A stretch of 64,000 bases of DNA from Ehretia macrophylla (Eukaryota > Streptophyta > Magnoliopsida > Boraginales > Ehretiaceae): positions 8,607,001-8,671,000 of the forward strand of contig CM075778.1 in assembly GCA_037974665.1 (NCBI GenBank), written 5' to 3'. Position numbers and translations under genes: made by a program. How positions within the stretch are numbered: position 1 is the first letter of the stretch; the number at the start of each line of letters is the position of its first letter. Below, piece after piece: positions 10,891 to 24,430 of the stretch. Below the pieces are notes generated by a model. It had not been told where the DNA came from. It saw only the letters and a list, made by a program, of their open reading frames with translations, and did no database searches.

Positions 10891-12118
10891 TGTTGTGTGA
10901 TTTCTAACGCAAGTGCACGTATCGCAACAAGTAATAAAATGATGAGTAAAGATCATTCCCACGAGGATTGAGATTATTAACTACCAAAATTAGTTTAGCT
11001 CTAACTTTATTCAGATGACCAAAATTTGAGAGATTATGATTAAAAACTAAAGAATTAACAAAACTAATAAGACTAGCAACTAAACAATTACGATTTTTGT
11101 GAAAAAGTTAATTCAATAATTGGAGAGCACTAGCGGTTCCGATTTCACCAAGATTTATCCTACACGAATCTATTGATTAAATCAAATTGACGACTATTCC
11201 TTATACTGCTAGCAATTTCACTAAGATAGATAATCTTTCTCAAGCATTAATAACCTATCCCAATAAGCAAACTACCTACATCTCTGTGATAACTGTGAAC
11301 CTATGGAACGCATTAAGCCCTAGAAATTTAATTGTTGTACTATATCTCACAACTATCTCTAACTTATGACAATTTAATAGCACTCCACACATGGTCTAAT
11401 CTAGTTATCACTTCTCAGTCTCAAACCAAACCACAGAACAAACAATTATTGGTCAGACAATCACAGGCATTAAGCATAGTGTGAAATACTCAGCATAAAA
11501 ACAGAATAATCCATCAATCAATCAAACCAACATAATTCGAGTGATCAAAATCTGGCTACATCGTAGCCCTAAAAAAATAATCTAGCAACTCATAATAAAT
11601 GTAAATGAAATCCAAAATCTATTGAAATTCATGATGAGAAAGAGAGAGAAAAAACTAGAAATCTCAAGAAAGTCGTGGCGAAATCTTGTCTTTAATCCGT
11701 CCTTCCTCGTTAATCTTGTTATTCCTTGCATTTTTCTACTCTCCAAACGTTGGTGTTGCTCTCTAGAACTAGCCACCGGCCAAAGAACTCCTCTCAAATG
11801 TTTATTTTCCTCTTTTTAATATAGGGTTTCTTCTTTTCGCGCCTTTTACAAACTTGCCCTTAAATTTCCCGCGACGCTGTGCAGCTGCGTTATGACTGCG
11901 CTACTTCTATTTTCTCTTCAATTTCTTCACCAGTTGCATAAAAGTTTGCCCTTATTCATTTTTCTTCAATCTCTGCCTCAAAATCCATGTCTTCTCATAT
12001 AATTCACCTACATCGCAAACTAAACACAAAACCAATCAAATTGTTCATAAATTACTCAAGAACTAACAAAATTTAAGTAAAAATGTGCTAAAATAATATA
12101 TCAATAATACACCCAACA
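10891..12118 (-). repeat. Athila 3' LTR
   Basis: It matches 18,004-19,227 along its whole length with scattered substitutions. It holds the GC-rich motif TGCAGCTGCGTTATGACTGC near 11,879. In element orientation it lies downstream of the internal non-coding region. Confidence 0.88.
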
Positions 12119-15090
12119 AATACCCTCAAACTTAAGTTTTGCTTGTCCTCAAGTGAAAGACACTACTAAAGAAAGAACAACCAAAAAAAAACTAAAGACC
12201 CAACACAATACAACTTATGAAAGCAGTGTTATAGGATATTAAATTTCCACGGCCTCGGTAGCTTTATTTCACAACTTAAGTGGTGACTTTCAATCATAAG
12301 CATGAGAAATATTAACTTCACATAATTTGTATTTTACTTCAAATCCCCCAAGTGAGTGTGTGAATAGCTTCTATTCTAATCAATTGTACCCGGATGAGTT
12401 TAAGCAAGCTAAGCGAATTACCAATGTGAATCTGTTATTTTCAATCACTTAGGACTTCATAGGCTTACTTTTCATGCCGCTCTCCACTAATGTAGGTTAA
12501 TCATAGCATTAAAGATCAATAGGACTTTACATTTGGTTATAACGTGTGGCTAGGGTCAAGGTAGGATAATGGATATAAAATAGGCCAAACTACTTATAAG
12601 CACACAATTATTCGAGTATGTTCAATGGAGCACATGCCAACTCTACTTCTTACCACCACAATTATTCAACATATCTTTTTTCTTTCTTTTTTCATTTGCC
12701 TTTCTCAACATTCATCCACAACATTAATAAACACATAAAGAATCTACACTTCCTTAAACTTGAATTTTAATATTACCTACTAGGAGTGTGATTCTTTTTT
12801 TTTTTTCTTTTCATTCTTTTCTTTTCTGTTTTTTCAAGATTTTATTTTTTTTCTCAAAAACAAAACAGCATATCACCCAATCATCATACCTCCCATCATC
12901 CAATATAGAACATAGCTTCATGTAACCATCCTAAAACAATCACATGCTACAAGTATGAAGGTTATTATTTGGGAAAATTAAGCGTGAAAGGTTAAGGAAG
13001 ATATTACTGGCTACACAAAGAAAGAAAGGCTTAATTAGGCTCAAAGGGGTGGACTAAGGATAATTAATTATTAAAAGGGTCGACTTGAAAGGCTCAAACG
13101 ATCCAAAGATGGCCTAAATCATTTCTCTAATGCTATGCAATCTAGGATTTCGCTTCAAGTGACAATCAAGCAAGTTCTAAAGTCTTATGATCATTTTTCT
13201 ATTCACTTAAACTCACTTAAACCTTCTCTAAGCAACAACATAACTAGGCGAGGCTGAGTGCGCAATAGGTGGGAATTTTCCGTAAAATAAAGCTATGTTT
13301 CAGTCAATTATCCTCATTACAATCATGTACGCCTTACGCTACTCATCATCGGCCTATTTCTTATCTTTTCAGCATCACTTTCATAATTTTTTTCTTTGCT
13401 TTTTTTTTGTTTTTTTTTTTGTTTTTTTGAATTGGATAGCAAAACTCATAGAAAATAAAAGTACACTTACTCTAAGCAGAACAAGTTAGACAGATAGACA
13501 TCAAATAACCACCCCCAAACTTTAAATGAGACATTGTCCTCAATAGCAAAAGTAGAGAAAAGAAAGTAGAGGACTTCCTTAAATATCCATGTCGTGCATT
13601 GTCCGAAGGCTCGTCAAATGTTTAAGCGTCAATTATGCGAAACAACTTGTTCCAATAGATGTCATTGACCTCTTAATATGCTAAACAACTCATTTCAAAT
13701 GACACCAACCAACAAACATAAATTCAACCACCGCAACTCACAAGCTGGATATAATCAAATTATGGTACACTCACCACTACAACATACCCCAAAAACACAA
13801 TACAATCACAAATCACCCAACCACCACGTAGGTTCACCATAGAAGCAGTCTTGAATGTAGCAAGGTTTCAACTATTTTGTCTACCTTGTTGAGAACTTGC
13901 ACATACAGTTAACATTCAATCCAAATCCCCAAACCACTCTACCCACAAACACAACTCACCAACCATCACTGTAAGTCAGTCAACAAAAACACACCATGCA
14001 TGCACAAAGTACTCAATCGACATCTAGATACACAATCACAATCTAACCACTCGATCAAGTACCCTTGAGATTAAGAATACAAAAAATCCAAACAAGCTTG
14101 TGTGCACTACACCTATTCGATCGCGAGTTTTAAATTTTTTTTTTCTCTTCTTGTTTTTTTTTTTTGTGGATGTAGCCCACAATGCAAAACAATAAAAATT
14201 TGGAGTTACCCTTTGCCGGTGCTAGCTCGAGTCATAAGGGGTTCTGTCGTTGACACCGTTAATCACGCGAGGTTAGGGTCTTGCTGCTTCGAGGGTTGTT
14301 GTCGGTGTTACTGATCTCCTCACCAACGTCGTTCAATGTGCCGCCGTCCGTAGGGTAAATTTGGTATTGGTTTGTTTTGGGTGAGCGAGAGAGATCTGAG
14401 ATTGTGAGGGAGAGTCAACTGCTAAAAAGTGAGAGTAGAAGGCGACTGTTGCATCCCGTGAGCGCAACGTCATTCAATGTTACGTCAGCGGCACGGGTTA
14501 TCAATGGATGAGGCAGGTTGTGGTTTCGAGTGGTTTGGGAGGGGAGGGTTTAATCTGATTTGGGTGTTGAGTTGGATAGGTTGTGGGTTTTATTATTATT
14601 TGGGTATGTAAAGAATTGGGTTTGGGTTTGGGTAGATGGGTTTGTGGTGTATAGATGATTGGGGTCACAGGTTGGGTAAGTGGGCTTGGTACTTATCTGA
14701 CAGCAAAGTGTTAAATTTTTTTTTCTCGAACGTCAACTGCAGAACGACAGCGCAATTGCGCCTCATTTTAGTGCAACAGCGCTGCTCAAAAGCGTAACTT
14801 AAAATCTCGTCACCGCAGCTGCGCTATTTTTTAGCACAACAGCACTACCTCACAGCTTTATTTTTTTCTTGATTTTCTCTTCCACACATGCATCCTCTTC
14901 AATCCAAACACCAATGCCTCCATATTTTCTCCCTTAATCGACTTGGTAGAGCCCTTCTTTGCCTCGGCTTCCCCCAAACTTGTTCTTGAACCTAACATGA
15001 CAATAAAAATTAATAATTAGGTACAACAGCTATAACTCAAAAATTAACTAAAAACAACTAAAACTATTAAATCAAGAAAAGTAAAGAAAT
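12119..15090 (-). other. Athila non-coding 3' internal region
   Basis: There is no credible coding frame. It contains the Athila/Tat-like block at about 13,510-13,545 that reads on the minus strand GACAATGTCTCATTTAAAG followed by TTTGGGGGTGG, long T runs near 12,790 and 13,388-13,430, and near 15,086-15,130 a block reading AAGCGCTTTTCGAGAGGCAA on the minus strand, which resembles sequence seen just after integrase in Athila relatives. An env-like frame was not found. Confidence 0.6.
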
Positions 15091-15099
15091 TCAGGTTGC

Positions 15100-15475
15100 C
15101 TCTCGAAAAGCGCTTGTTTTAACGTCGACAACCCAACAGAGCAATTTCTCAAGACAAGTTGAGGTGGAGAACGGACTTGTGTTTATCAAACTCATCATCC
15201 CAATAAGTCTTCAACCGTTGTCCATTAACCTTGAACGTTCCCTTCTCTGGATGAGTAACTTCGACAACTCTATAGGGAAACACCTTCGTTATAACAAAAG
15301 GGCTAGACCATCTTGATTTTCATTTTCTCGGAATCCTTGGTTTATAAAAAAAATACTTATTGCCCAGGAGATAAATCTTTTCCTGAAACGGGTTTGCCAT
15401 GCCACTCTTTTGTCATCTCCTTGTAACTTCTTGCATTCTCATTTTTTTCATCACCTAATTCTTCCAGCTCATTCA
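15100..15475 (-). pseudogene. Athila integrase C-terminal remnant
   Basis: The minus strand reads RWSSPFVITKVFPYRVVEV and KGTFKVNGQRLKTYWDDEF, the family's integrase C-terminal signature (RWSGPF..V..GAVE..FKVNGQRLK). It follows the protease region directly, so an internal deletion of roughly the entire RT, RNase H and integrase core has its junction at about 15,430-15,480. Stops are present. Confidence 0.75.
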
Positions 15476-15476
15476 A

Positions 15477-16301
15477 TTACAACAATTTTTTCTCATCCAC
15501 TGCTTCTATACCCATGTTTAGTTGTTTAGTCGTCCAATATTCCTTGTGCTCTAATCCCACTAGAACAAAAGAATCATCTTGTAACAAGCTAGTCTCCAAG
15601 GGATCCAATTGACCCTCATGGTTAAATACTATAGCTTGTATGGCATTAATGCGAAAACAACTGTCGCTAGCTTCTGGGTACTTGATAACTTTGAAAACAT
15701 TAAAGGTTACCTCTTCCTCTTGTACTCGCAACCGAAGCTCACCCTTTCAAACATCAATAAGTGTTCTCCCAGTTGTAAGGAAAGGTCTTCCAAGAATGAT
15801 AGGAATTTCCCTGTCTTCTTCCATATCAAGTACTATAAAATCTGCAGGAAAGATGAATTTATTGACTTTGACAAGCACATCTTCAATGACTCTTCTAGGG
15901 TACTTGAGCGAACGATTAGCTAATTGCAAAGTTACAGTTGTGGGCCTCGCCTCGGCCAATCTAAGTTTCCTGAAAATAGATAAAGGTATCAAATTAATAC
16001 TAGCACCCAAATCACACAAAGCTCGCTCAAAAACAACATTGCCAATTTCACAAGGAATAGTAAAACTCCTTGGATCCTTGAGCTTTTGTGGTAGCTTCTT
16101 TTGTAGAATTGCGATGCACTCCTCAGTAAGTGCAACTATCTCGTAATCTCCAAGCCTCCTCTTATTTGAAAGGATGTCCTTCATAAACTTCGCATAACTT
16201 GGCATATGTTCTAGCGCATCTGCAAATAGAATATTTATGTGAAGCTTCTTAAAGACTTCAAGAAATTTAGCAAATTGTTTGTCTAGATTTTGCTTCTGCA
16301 A
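15477..16301 (-). pseudogene. Athila protease region
   Basis: The frame at 15,747-16,301 includes HMPSYAKFMKDILSNKR, then the retropepsin-like LCDLGASINLIPLSIF and IILGRPFLTTGRTLIDV. The usual Asp-Thr/Ser-Gly is DLG here. A second frame, 15,477-15,731 (EEEVTFNVFKVIKYPEASDS), continues the post-protease segment after one break. It would process Gag-Pol if intact. It is disrupted and lacks the downstream RT. Confidence 0.8.
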
Positions 16302-16379
16302 TCGTTAAGGAAATGGCACCACGACAGGTGGTTCCTACATAGGCTGTGGCTAAACTTCTACTTTCTCTTCATCTTTCGC

Positions 16380-17750
16380 CTAATTTTTCGCTTTATTTTC
16401 CTCAACCTTCTTGGTTTTCATTGGCTCCTCTAACTCCTTGCCACTTCTCAAGGTGACAACTTTACAATGTTCTTTACTCTCTCTTTTAGGATTTACCTCT
16501 AAAGTGCTAGGTAAATTCCTCTGCTGTCTTTCTGATAACATCGTAGCCATTTGGCTAAATTGTGCCTTTAAATTTCTGATTTGTGCAGATTGGTTTTGGA
16601 AGTTTGTCCTAGTTTCATTCATAAACTTAGTTTGGGAATTACCCAACTGAGTCTGCGAATTCGCCAACTGAGCAATTACCTCTTCCAAGTTCACCTTCTT
16701 CTCCGGTGATGGGTTATTTTGCTCAGGCTGCAATACATTTTGAGTATTTCTCCAAGAGAAATTCAGATGATTACGCCATGTTGGATTATATCTGTTAGAG
16801 TACTGAGTGTGCTGCTGCCCATTAAAATTGCCCACATACTGTGCTTGTTCTGCTGTGCCTTGCGCAAATGGATTGCCAACCTGACATTCTACACTATTAT
16901 GCGGACCACAACAAAACTCACACACCACTGTTACTTGGACAACATTAGCAGTTACTTGATTATTTTGCATTTGTTTTGCGAGATTATCAATTTTTGCTGA
17001 CAAAGCAGTTATGGCATCAATCTCATGGATCCCAGCTGTCTTCTTTGGTGTGACTCTCTCACTCGACCACTGCAAGTGGTTCAAAACAATATCATCCAAC
17101 AACTCATAAGTTTCATCTGTTGTTTTGTTTATTAAAGCTCCTCATGTTGATGCATCAATCAAAGTTCTTGTTGTGCTTCTCAGGCCATTGTAAAAATTGT
17201 GAACTTGCATCCCCCTGGGTACTCCCTGATTAGGACACCTCCTCAACAATGTCTTATACCTCTCCCACCCTTCACATAGAGTTTCTCCTTCATCTTGCGC
17301 AAAATTATTGATTTCTATGCGTAGTTTCGCTGTCTTTCCAGGTGGAAAAAATATTGACAGAAATTTGTGCACCAAATCTTCCCAAGTAGTGTTTGAATCT
17401 GAAGGCAGCGAGTTCAACAATTCCTTATTTTGATCCCTCAAAAAGAAAGGAAACAAGCGAAGGCACAAAGCTTTATCAATGACTCCATTGTACTTAACAG
17501 TTCCGCAAACTTCTAAAAAATTCACGATGTGCTGATTAGGGTCTTCAGAAGGCAATCCATGGAACTGAATATTCTGAATCAAATGTAGTGTCACTGTCTT
17601 CAAGTCAAAATCATTCGCCTGAATTGCTGGCCTTCTAATCACAGGTTGAATTACAGTAGGTGGTAATGCATACTCTCGTAGTATTCTAGGCGGATTTTCC
17701 TAATTAATTGCTTGATTATTTCCTGCTTGCCCTACCACGAGTTCAGCCAT
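16380..17750 (-). pseudogene. Athila gag, interrupted by stop codons
   Basis: The start is at 17,750 (MAELVVGQAGNN). An in-frame TAG follows near 17,700. The gag core at 17,142-17,642 includes HGLPSEDPNQHIVNFLEVC, LRLFPFFLRDQNKELLNSLP and TLCEGWERYKTLLRRCPNQG, which closely follow the Athila gag pattern. A TGA at about 17,140 separates it from the C-terminal half (16,380-17,102), which carries ELLDD..LNHLQWSSER and a cysteine-containing stretch near CEFCCGPHNSVEC. The product would form the virus-like particle. It is not intact. Confidence 0.85.
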
Positions 17751-17981
17751 ATTCCCTTGCAAATGATAGGTAGTAGCTCTTCTCTCATTTCTGTTCTTCC
17801 GACAGGTCCGTTCTATCTCAGAATCGAAAGACAACAAATTGCAACTTCCTAACTTTCGTATGCACATAAAGGAATATGTTCGTGAAACACATGTAACAAA
17901 AATAAGTTAACAAAATAGAATTAAATATAATCCAAAGTAAAATTAAAGCTATTTGGTATCGATATTAATAATTGACACAAT

Positions 17982-17997
17982 TCCGATAACAATGCCA
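17982..17997 (-). other. Athila primer-binding site
   Basis: Read on the minus strand it is TGGCATTGTTATCGGA, six bases inside the 5' LTR end. It resembles the tRNA-Asp primer site typical of Athila/Tat elements, with C-to-T type decay. Confidence 0.65.
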
Positions 17998-18003
17998 AAA
18001 ACT

Positions 18004-19227
18004 TATTGTATGATTTCTAACGCAAGTACACATATCGCAACAAGTAATAAAATGATGAGTTAAGATCGTTCCCACGAGGATTGAGATTATTAACTACCGA
18101 AATTGGTTTAGCTCTAACTTTATTCAGATGACCAAAATTTGAGAGATTATGATTAAAAACTAAAGCATTAACGAAACTAATAAGACTAGCAACTAAACAA
18201 TTACCAGTTTTGTAGAAAAGTTGATTCAATAATTGGAAAGCTCTAGGGGTTCCGATTTCACCAAGATTTATCCTACCTGAATCTATTGATTAAATCCAAT
18301 TGACGACTATTCCTTATGCTGCCAACAATTTCACTAAGATAGATAATCTTCTCAAGCATCAATAACTTATCCCAATAAGCAAACTACATACATCTCTGTG
18401 ATAACTGTGAACCTATGGAACGCATTAAGCCCTAGAAATTTAATTGTTGTACTAGATCTCATAACTATCTCTAACTTATGACAATTTAATGGCACTCCAC
18501 ACGTGGTCTAATCTAGTTATCAGTTCTCAGTCTCAAACCAAACCATAGAACAAGCAATTATTGGCCAAGCAATCACAAGCATTAAGCATAGTGTGAAATA
18601 CTCAGCATAAAAACAGAATAATCCATCAATCAATCAAACCAACATAATTCGAGTGATCAAAATTCGGCTACTTCGTAGCCCTAGAAAAATAATCAAGCAA
18701 CTCATAATAAATATAAATAAAATCCAAAATCTATTGAAGTTCATGATGAAAGAGAGAGAAAAAACTAGAAATCTCAATAAAGTCATGGCGAAATCTTGGC
18801 TCTAATCAGTCATTCCTCGTCAATCTTGCTATTCATCGCGTTTTTCTCCCCTCCAAATGTTGGTGTTGCTCTCTAGAACTAGCCGCCAGCCAAAGAATTC
18901 CTCTCAAACGTTTATTTTCCTCTTTTTAACATAGGGTTTCTTCTTTTCGCGCTTTTTACAAAATTGCCCTTAAATTTCCTTCGACGCTGCGCAGTTGCAC
19001 TATGATTACACTACTTCTATTTTATCTTCAATTTCTTCACCAGTTGCATAAAGTTTGCCCTTATTCATTTTTCTTCAATCTCTGCCTCAAAATCTATGTC
19101 TTCTTATATAATTCATCTACATTGCAGAATAAATACGAAACCAATCAAATTGCTCATAAATTAATCAAGAACTAACAAAATTTAAATGAAAATGTGTTGA
19201 AATAATATATCAATAATACACCCAACA
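18004..19227 (-). repeat. Athila 5' LTR
   Basis: It pairs with 10,891-12,118. It ends CACCCAACA directly before the ATAGG target-site duplicate, after which element A's LTR resumes. Confidence 0.88.
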
Positions 19228-19232
19228 ATAGG

Positions 19233-20822
19233 CTGCAAATCCACAATCGTCTCGTATCAGGTTTTACGCATGATAGGAATAGGCAATGCCAGAGGCGGCA
19301 GAAGATCGTCCTGCTTATAGTGGCGTGTTACCTGTATATCTATCTCAGGTGCGAAATACTAATCTATCTCAGACAATCTACAAAATATGCACGTGCCCTC
19401 TCTACACATGATGACTTGTCGTGATGCAAACATGAAACAAACACAAGACAAGCACGCAGGGTGAGTCTATATCCCAACAAGGAACAAGAAGATGATGGTA
19501 CATGCTGGTACAAATCAGGAGGACAAGATAGCATTACACACGCAGTAGGGATACAAGTAGGGTACAGGTAGTATAAGTAGTACGAGACAAGCACGATACA
19601 GGTATACAAGTGAGCACAACAGATAGTTAGGCTCAGAACAAGTACATGTAAACAAGTACAAGCTAATGCTTCACGCATCTTTCGGGACAACAATCAGTCA
19701 AGAGGGTAAATACGGAGGGCTACTCCGACTGATATCACCGCAACTACCGAGAGCATGTCGGGCTTACGTTGCATAGTACAATCACAATTACTAGATGCAG
19801 TACATACTGGTGACTTACTTTCTAGGACAGTGGATGCACACTACGTCATGGTACGAGCCATATTGGTAGACCACTGCCTGTTGTCAGAGTTGCAACTCGT
19901 ATACACACATGCAAATAACATGCAACCCACATTGGATAGTATAACGGCTTAACAACATTCACAATAACAATACACATGATCTAGATAGGCAATAACACAT
20001 GTTCCGTAATATTTCGATAGAGTAACGACTATAATAAAACAATGTCCAAGTATAAATTGGGCATTATGACAGCATGCAAATAACATGTATAACATTTCTG
20101 GAAATATTTGGGCAGTATCTCTGTTTACCTTATGCTAAAACTACTAGATAAATCGGGAAGTATATATTAGCAATTAACTGGACAAATTTAAGCATAACAG
20201 GGATATACTAACAACATATAGATTTCGTAAATAAGTAAAGCAAGAAAACCCTTGCCTCAAAATGCCAAAAATTAGAGAAGACTCGGACCGATTTTAGAAC
20301 TTTCGAAACGTTAGCTAAACTGAATCGATATAATTTAGTAGAATCGGGCCAGAGAAAAATTGTCTACAAGTTTTATTTTAGGGGGTCAAGTGACCCCTCC
20401 CCCCTTATATAGGCCTTCAAGGCCAACATAGGGGGAACACGTGTCCTTTCCTTGTTGGCTGACCAATCATGGTTGGCCACGTGGGGGACACGTGTCACTC
20501 TCCGAGAGTGGCACCAACGTTCTATTTTTTGCCCTTTTGACGCTCAAATGTCCCCGTTTTTCATATTTTCAGGTCAGGATACAATTTTGCCAAACTTCGC
20601 CGTTAAGTAGTATAAGTTGAAGGAAACCCAATGGCGTATGCCCTTTTTTTGTGGTGGGGTCCCGATTTTTCTATAATTGGCCCCGAAATGAAACCCCTTT
20701 TTTAGACCAAAAATCCCTAAAATCAGGAAAACGGCCGAAATGACCCGAAAAGTTAAAGGAAATCACTCATACTCTTGTAAGCAGTTGAAAAGTTTTACTT
20801 GGTCATGATATAGGGCTTTACA
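19233..20822 (-). repeat. Element A 3' LTR, second segment
   Basis: It continues the LTR interrupted at 10,890 and matches 27,25x-28,891. It carries a minus-strand TATA-like TATATAAG at 20,404-20,411 and CACGTG G-boxes at 20,438, 20,478 and 20,489. It ends GGCTTTACA like the other LTR. Confidence 0.85.
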
Positions 20823-20835
20823 TCCTTTTTCCCTT
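20823..20835 (-). other. Element A polypurine tract
   Basis: The minus strand reads AAGGGAAAAAGGA immediately before the 3' LTR, the expected plus-strand primer position. Confidence 0.7.
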
Positions 20836-20861
20836 ACAAAAATTTGGTTCTCGTAATTTAT

Positions 20862-21700
20862 TGAAATAACATCGGATACTCGGTTTCCATGCGTTTCCTA
20901 TCTTCCCAAGTCATGTCCCCTTGGTCACATTGACTCCATAATACTTTGACCATTTGCATCTTCTTGTATTGCAATTCCTTAATCTGCTCGTCAACAACCT
21001 GGACAGGCTGCTTCACATAAGTGAGATCTTGGTTAACTCCAAAGGTTCAGGTTCTAGTACGTGTGCAGTATCCGGGTGATATTTTTGGTGTACCGAAACG
21101 TGAAATACATCGTGCAGATTACCCAACTCCTCAAGCAATGATAAACGATAGGCAGCTTTTGCAATCCTTTTGGGAATCTGATACAGTCCAATATACCTAA
21201 GACTTAGCTTTCCACCTTTTTCGTATTGCACAAACCCTTTCCTAGGGTGTAACTTTATAAATACCTTGTCTCCAACCTCGAATTCTAACTTTCTTCTACG
21301 CTTTTCAGCGTAACTCTTTTGGCAGTTTTGTGCTGCCAAGATTTTTTCCCTAATTAGTTTCACATTTTCTATTTTCTCCAAGGTATTAGGTGGCGTGATC
21401 TTTCTTTCCCCATCATCATCCCCATATAACGGGGATTTACACTTTCGTTTGTAGAGAGCCTCAAAAGGTACCATGCCTATAGATGCTAAACCTTAATAGC
21501 TAGAGTTGCCAGACTACTTTTCCAGCTTAGAGCATCTTCCACTATGTTTGCTTTGCTTGGAACGTAATTAATATTACAATCATAGTCTCCCAGCAATTCC
21601 ATCTACCTTCGTTGTCTCATATTCAACTCCTTTTGAGAGAACAGATACTTCAAACTCTTATGATTCGTGTGGATCTGGAAAGTATTTCCCCAAAGATAAT
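20862..21700 (-). pseudogene. Element A pol, 3' part: RNase H end, integrase C-terminus, chromodomain-like tail
   Basis: From 21,700 down: [19 protein letters not shown] and LNMRQRR (RNase H), then an abrupt join near 21,485-21,500 to MVPFEALYKRKCKSPLYG (integrase C-terminal), EVGDKVFIKLHPRKG (GPY/F region) and HDVFHVSVHQKY. The frame continues past a break to VKVLWSQCDQGDMTWEDRKR and EYPMLF, matching the chromodomain-like tail of Tekay-type chromoviruses. The zinc-binding and DDE catalytic parts of integrase are missing. Confidence 0.8.
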
Positions 21701-24285
21701 GTCTCTGTCACGCCCCAACCCAAACTATGGAGGCTAGACTAGGGTATGACCTAAATCATTATCGTTATTTTTTGACTTTAACCAGTTGAATATAATTAAT
21801 GGTTATTCGTTAGCCTATAACTTTAAAATTTTTTTGGAAAACCGATAGCATAACAGCTATATTCAGGATCTTTGGTTTGACATATTTTTTAGAACACCTC
21901 AAAAATTTCGAATCATTAATTTACTTATGACTAAAACTTTCGTTCTACTATCGATTGATATGCCTACTAGTTTATTTTGGAAAGTTCCATTTGAATTAAC
22001 AAGCCTATCATGACAACTACATCTCAATTATTTGTCAAGTTCCTATTTATGCAAGTACCTATTGTCATTTAGCTTACAATTGAATACCTTAATGAGTATA
22101 AGTAGGACTAACTTAGTTGATTTTTTACCTATCAGTTTGACACCTAATGATAGCTACTAACCATAACGATGAAAAGCAAACATCTGAAATAAAAGAGTTT
22201 GTCTAGTTTATAGTTAGTACAAGCCAAAATTAGACCCCAAATTATAACGGGGTCATTTACAACAATAAAATAACAGTCTTCAATTAAACGCAACACCCCT
22301 AACAACATCCATGTTCACGAAAAGCAAACAATGCACATAGTCATTCCAAAGGTTCGTCAATTAGCACATTTTCTTCGGGCACCTATTCCAAATCTGCTTC
22401 ACCTGTAATGACAAAAAGAGGGTGAGTCCTTATAAACTCAGCGAGGGAGAACAAGTGACAAGGTTTTTAAAATTCTTTTTCAGTTAACTTGTGAAAACTC
22501 CTTTGGAAACATGCCGTGTAATACAGATAGGAATGTAAGTATAGTATAAGAATCAAATTGAACAATAGATACATTTACCAATCATTTCAATGATACGGTG
22601 AGCTTTTGAGCTCAAGATCATTTCCAATAACCATTGTTGTAGTCGGCATCAATCATCCTCTTATCACTCCCCAAAGGTGTACTCCGGATTATACACCAAA
22701 ATCCTACGACCTAACTCTCTGAGAAAATCTAGCCCCCAAGTAAGATAGGGAATTGGACCATGGTAGTCACGATAGCACCGGCAAGCCCGATGCCGCCCGG
22801 CGTGCGTGAAATGCTACCATACCACAATGAAAGGTTGCAACCTTGTATGCAATGCACATTTAAAATTTCACATTAGGAGGTCAACAAAGTAGGTTGCCTC
22901 TAAGCAAGTATATGATCACATTTTGACATATTAGCACATAAGGTATTGTAATAACATATAATCATTTCATATATCAATTTGAAAGAAATTAAACTTTCAC
23001 GTGCAGCCAAGTAATCATGTTCAAAATAAGCCATAAAATATCTTTTAACAATTCAATAAATGCATAAAAAGTATATAAAAGTGTGATAATATCATATACA
23101 AGATCGGGTGCACGAATAGTTAACGTATGACCTCATAATCAATATAATTCATGCATAAGGCTATACTAACTTTTTCAGGCAGTCCAATCAATATTCTCCA
23201 AACATCAATCATAAGTCACATATGCATGGTTTAAGACTTGGGAACCTAAGTAGCCACTAAGGTTTACAAAAATCATGCTCAGGTGTAAGTTTAGTTAGCT
23301 AAGAGCCACAAGAAGCATCTAAACCATTTCATACATACTTAGAGATTATTGGACAGCCTATAGACAACTCAAGTATATCCATTTTAACCATAGGATAGTC
23401 ACTTAGGAAGCATGCATGTGTAGTAGGGCCTCAATTTCATGCTTACACATACAATTAAACAAGTATCCGTCATAAAATGAACCTAAGTCATGTATGAACT
23501 CATTTAAGGAATCTCAACCAACCAAAACAGTCCACGCAACTCCTAATTTCCACAAAATCCAAGTATGCAATACTTCGAGGTGCAATACATTATGATTTAA
23601 AGCAAGTTTCCAAACAAAACCCTCCTGTAATAGCTTAATTTTCCTCATTCAGTTGACCAAGAAAATAATCTCCAAATTCAGTGAATCAAATATCAAATCG
23701 AATCTTAACGAGTGCTTTAAATCTAGGAATGAACCTCACTGCATTTCGAGATCAGACTTAGAAGTTATGACCATTACTGTGAGACGGCGCCAAACTATCC
23801 AGATTTAGACACATTACGATTTTGCCATTTTTGGGGGCCTAAACATTCGAACTACGTTTTTTCTATTTCTGGAATATTTGTTCATAACTCAAAAATATAG
23901 TGACTCACCAAGTTTTATGCATTTTTAACATTATTTACTAGGTCAAAAGTGTTTCGTTCTAACAGACAATGGCACTACCAAAAAGCATAACTTCATACTT
24001 CAATATTGCTATCAAATTTCAAGGCATGCAAGGGTAGATATACTCATATAAACACATGCACATGGACTTCAAGAGTAAATACAGTCATATAAGTGCATGC
24101 ATATGAGTTTTTGAAGCATTTGAAAAGATTTAAACCCTCATCTTGTTGAAGATTAGCTAGAAATGTAAGAAATGCTATGATAGAGCTAGAAATCCCTTTT
24201 TTTTTCCTCCGTTCCTCATTTTTCTTGCATTGGCCGAGTATGAACCCCTCATTTTCCTTAAATTCAAGCTTGAACGAGGTGTCTA

Positions 24286-24430
24286 GAGTGTGTGTGTGTG
24301 TGTATGTGTGTGTGGTCATGAGAGATTTTGAGTAGTTGTGTGTGTGCTTGCTTAGGCCGAAAATGGAGAAAAATTGAGAGACTTTGAGCATGAGAGAAAG
24401 TGTAGAGATTTAGTGTGTGTGTGTGTGTGT
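24286..24430. repeat. GT/TG microsatellites
   Basis: Two TG runs (about 24,286-24,316 and 24,413-24,430) lie within the solo LTR. A similar TG run lies at 42,003-42,044 in the other solo LTR, next to a pyrimidine tract. Confidence 0.8.

Larger units (their letters stand above)
10891..19227 (-). mobile_element. Athila-type Ty3/gypsy element, internally deleted, nested in element A's LTR
   Basis: LTRs are 10,891-12,118 and 18,004-19,227 (about 1.23 kb each), beginning TGTTGTGTGATTTC and ending CACCCAACA. The TSD ATAGG is at 10,886-10,890 and 19,228-19,232. The primer site (17,982-17,997, minus) reads TGGCATTGTTATCGGA, a decayed tRNA-Asp type site as used by Athila/Tat elements. Gag and protease are recognisable. 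RT, RNase H and most of integrase are absent. About 3 kb of non-coding 3' internal region follows, as is usual in this lineage. It inserted after element A. Confidence 0.88.

Noticed and set aside
15609..17000. Several plus-strand frames opposite the Athila gag and protease
   Set aside because: They are antisense shadows of the recognised gag and protease and contain no domain.
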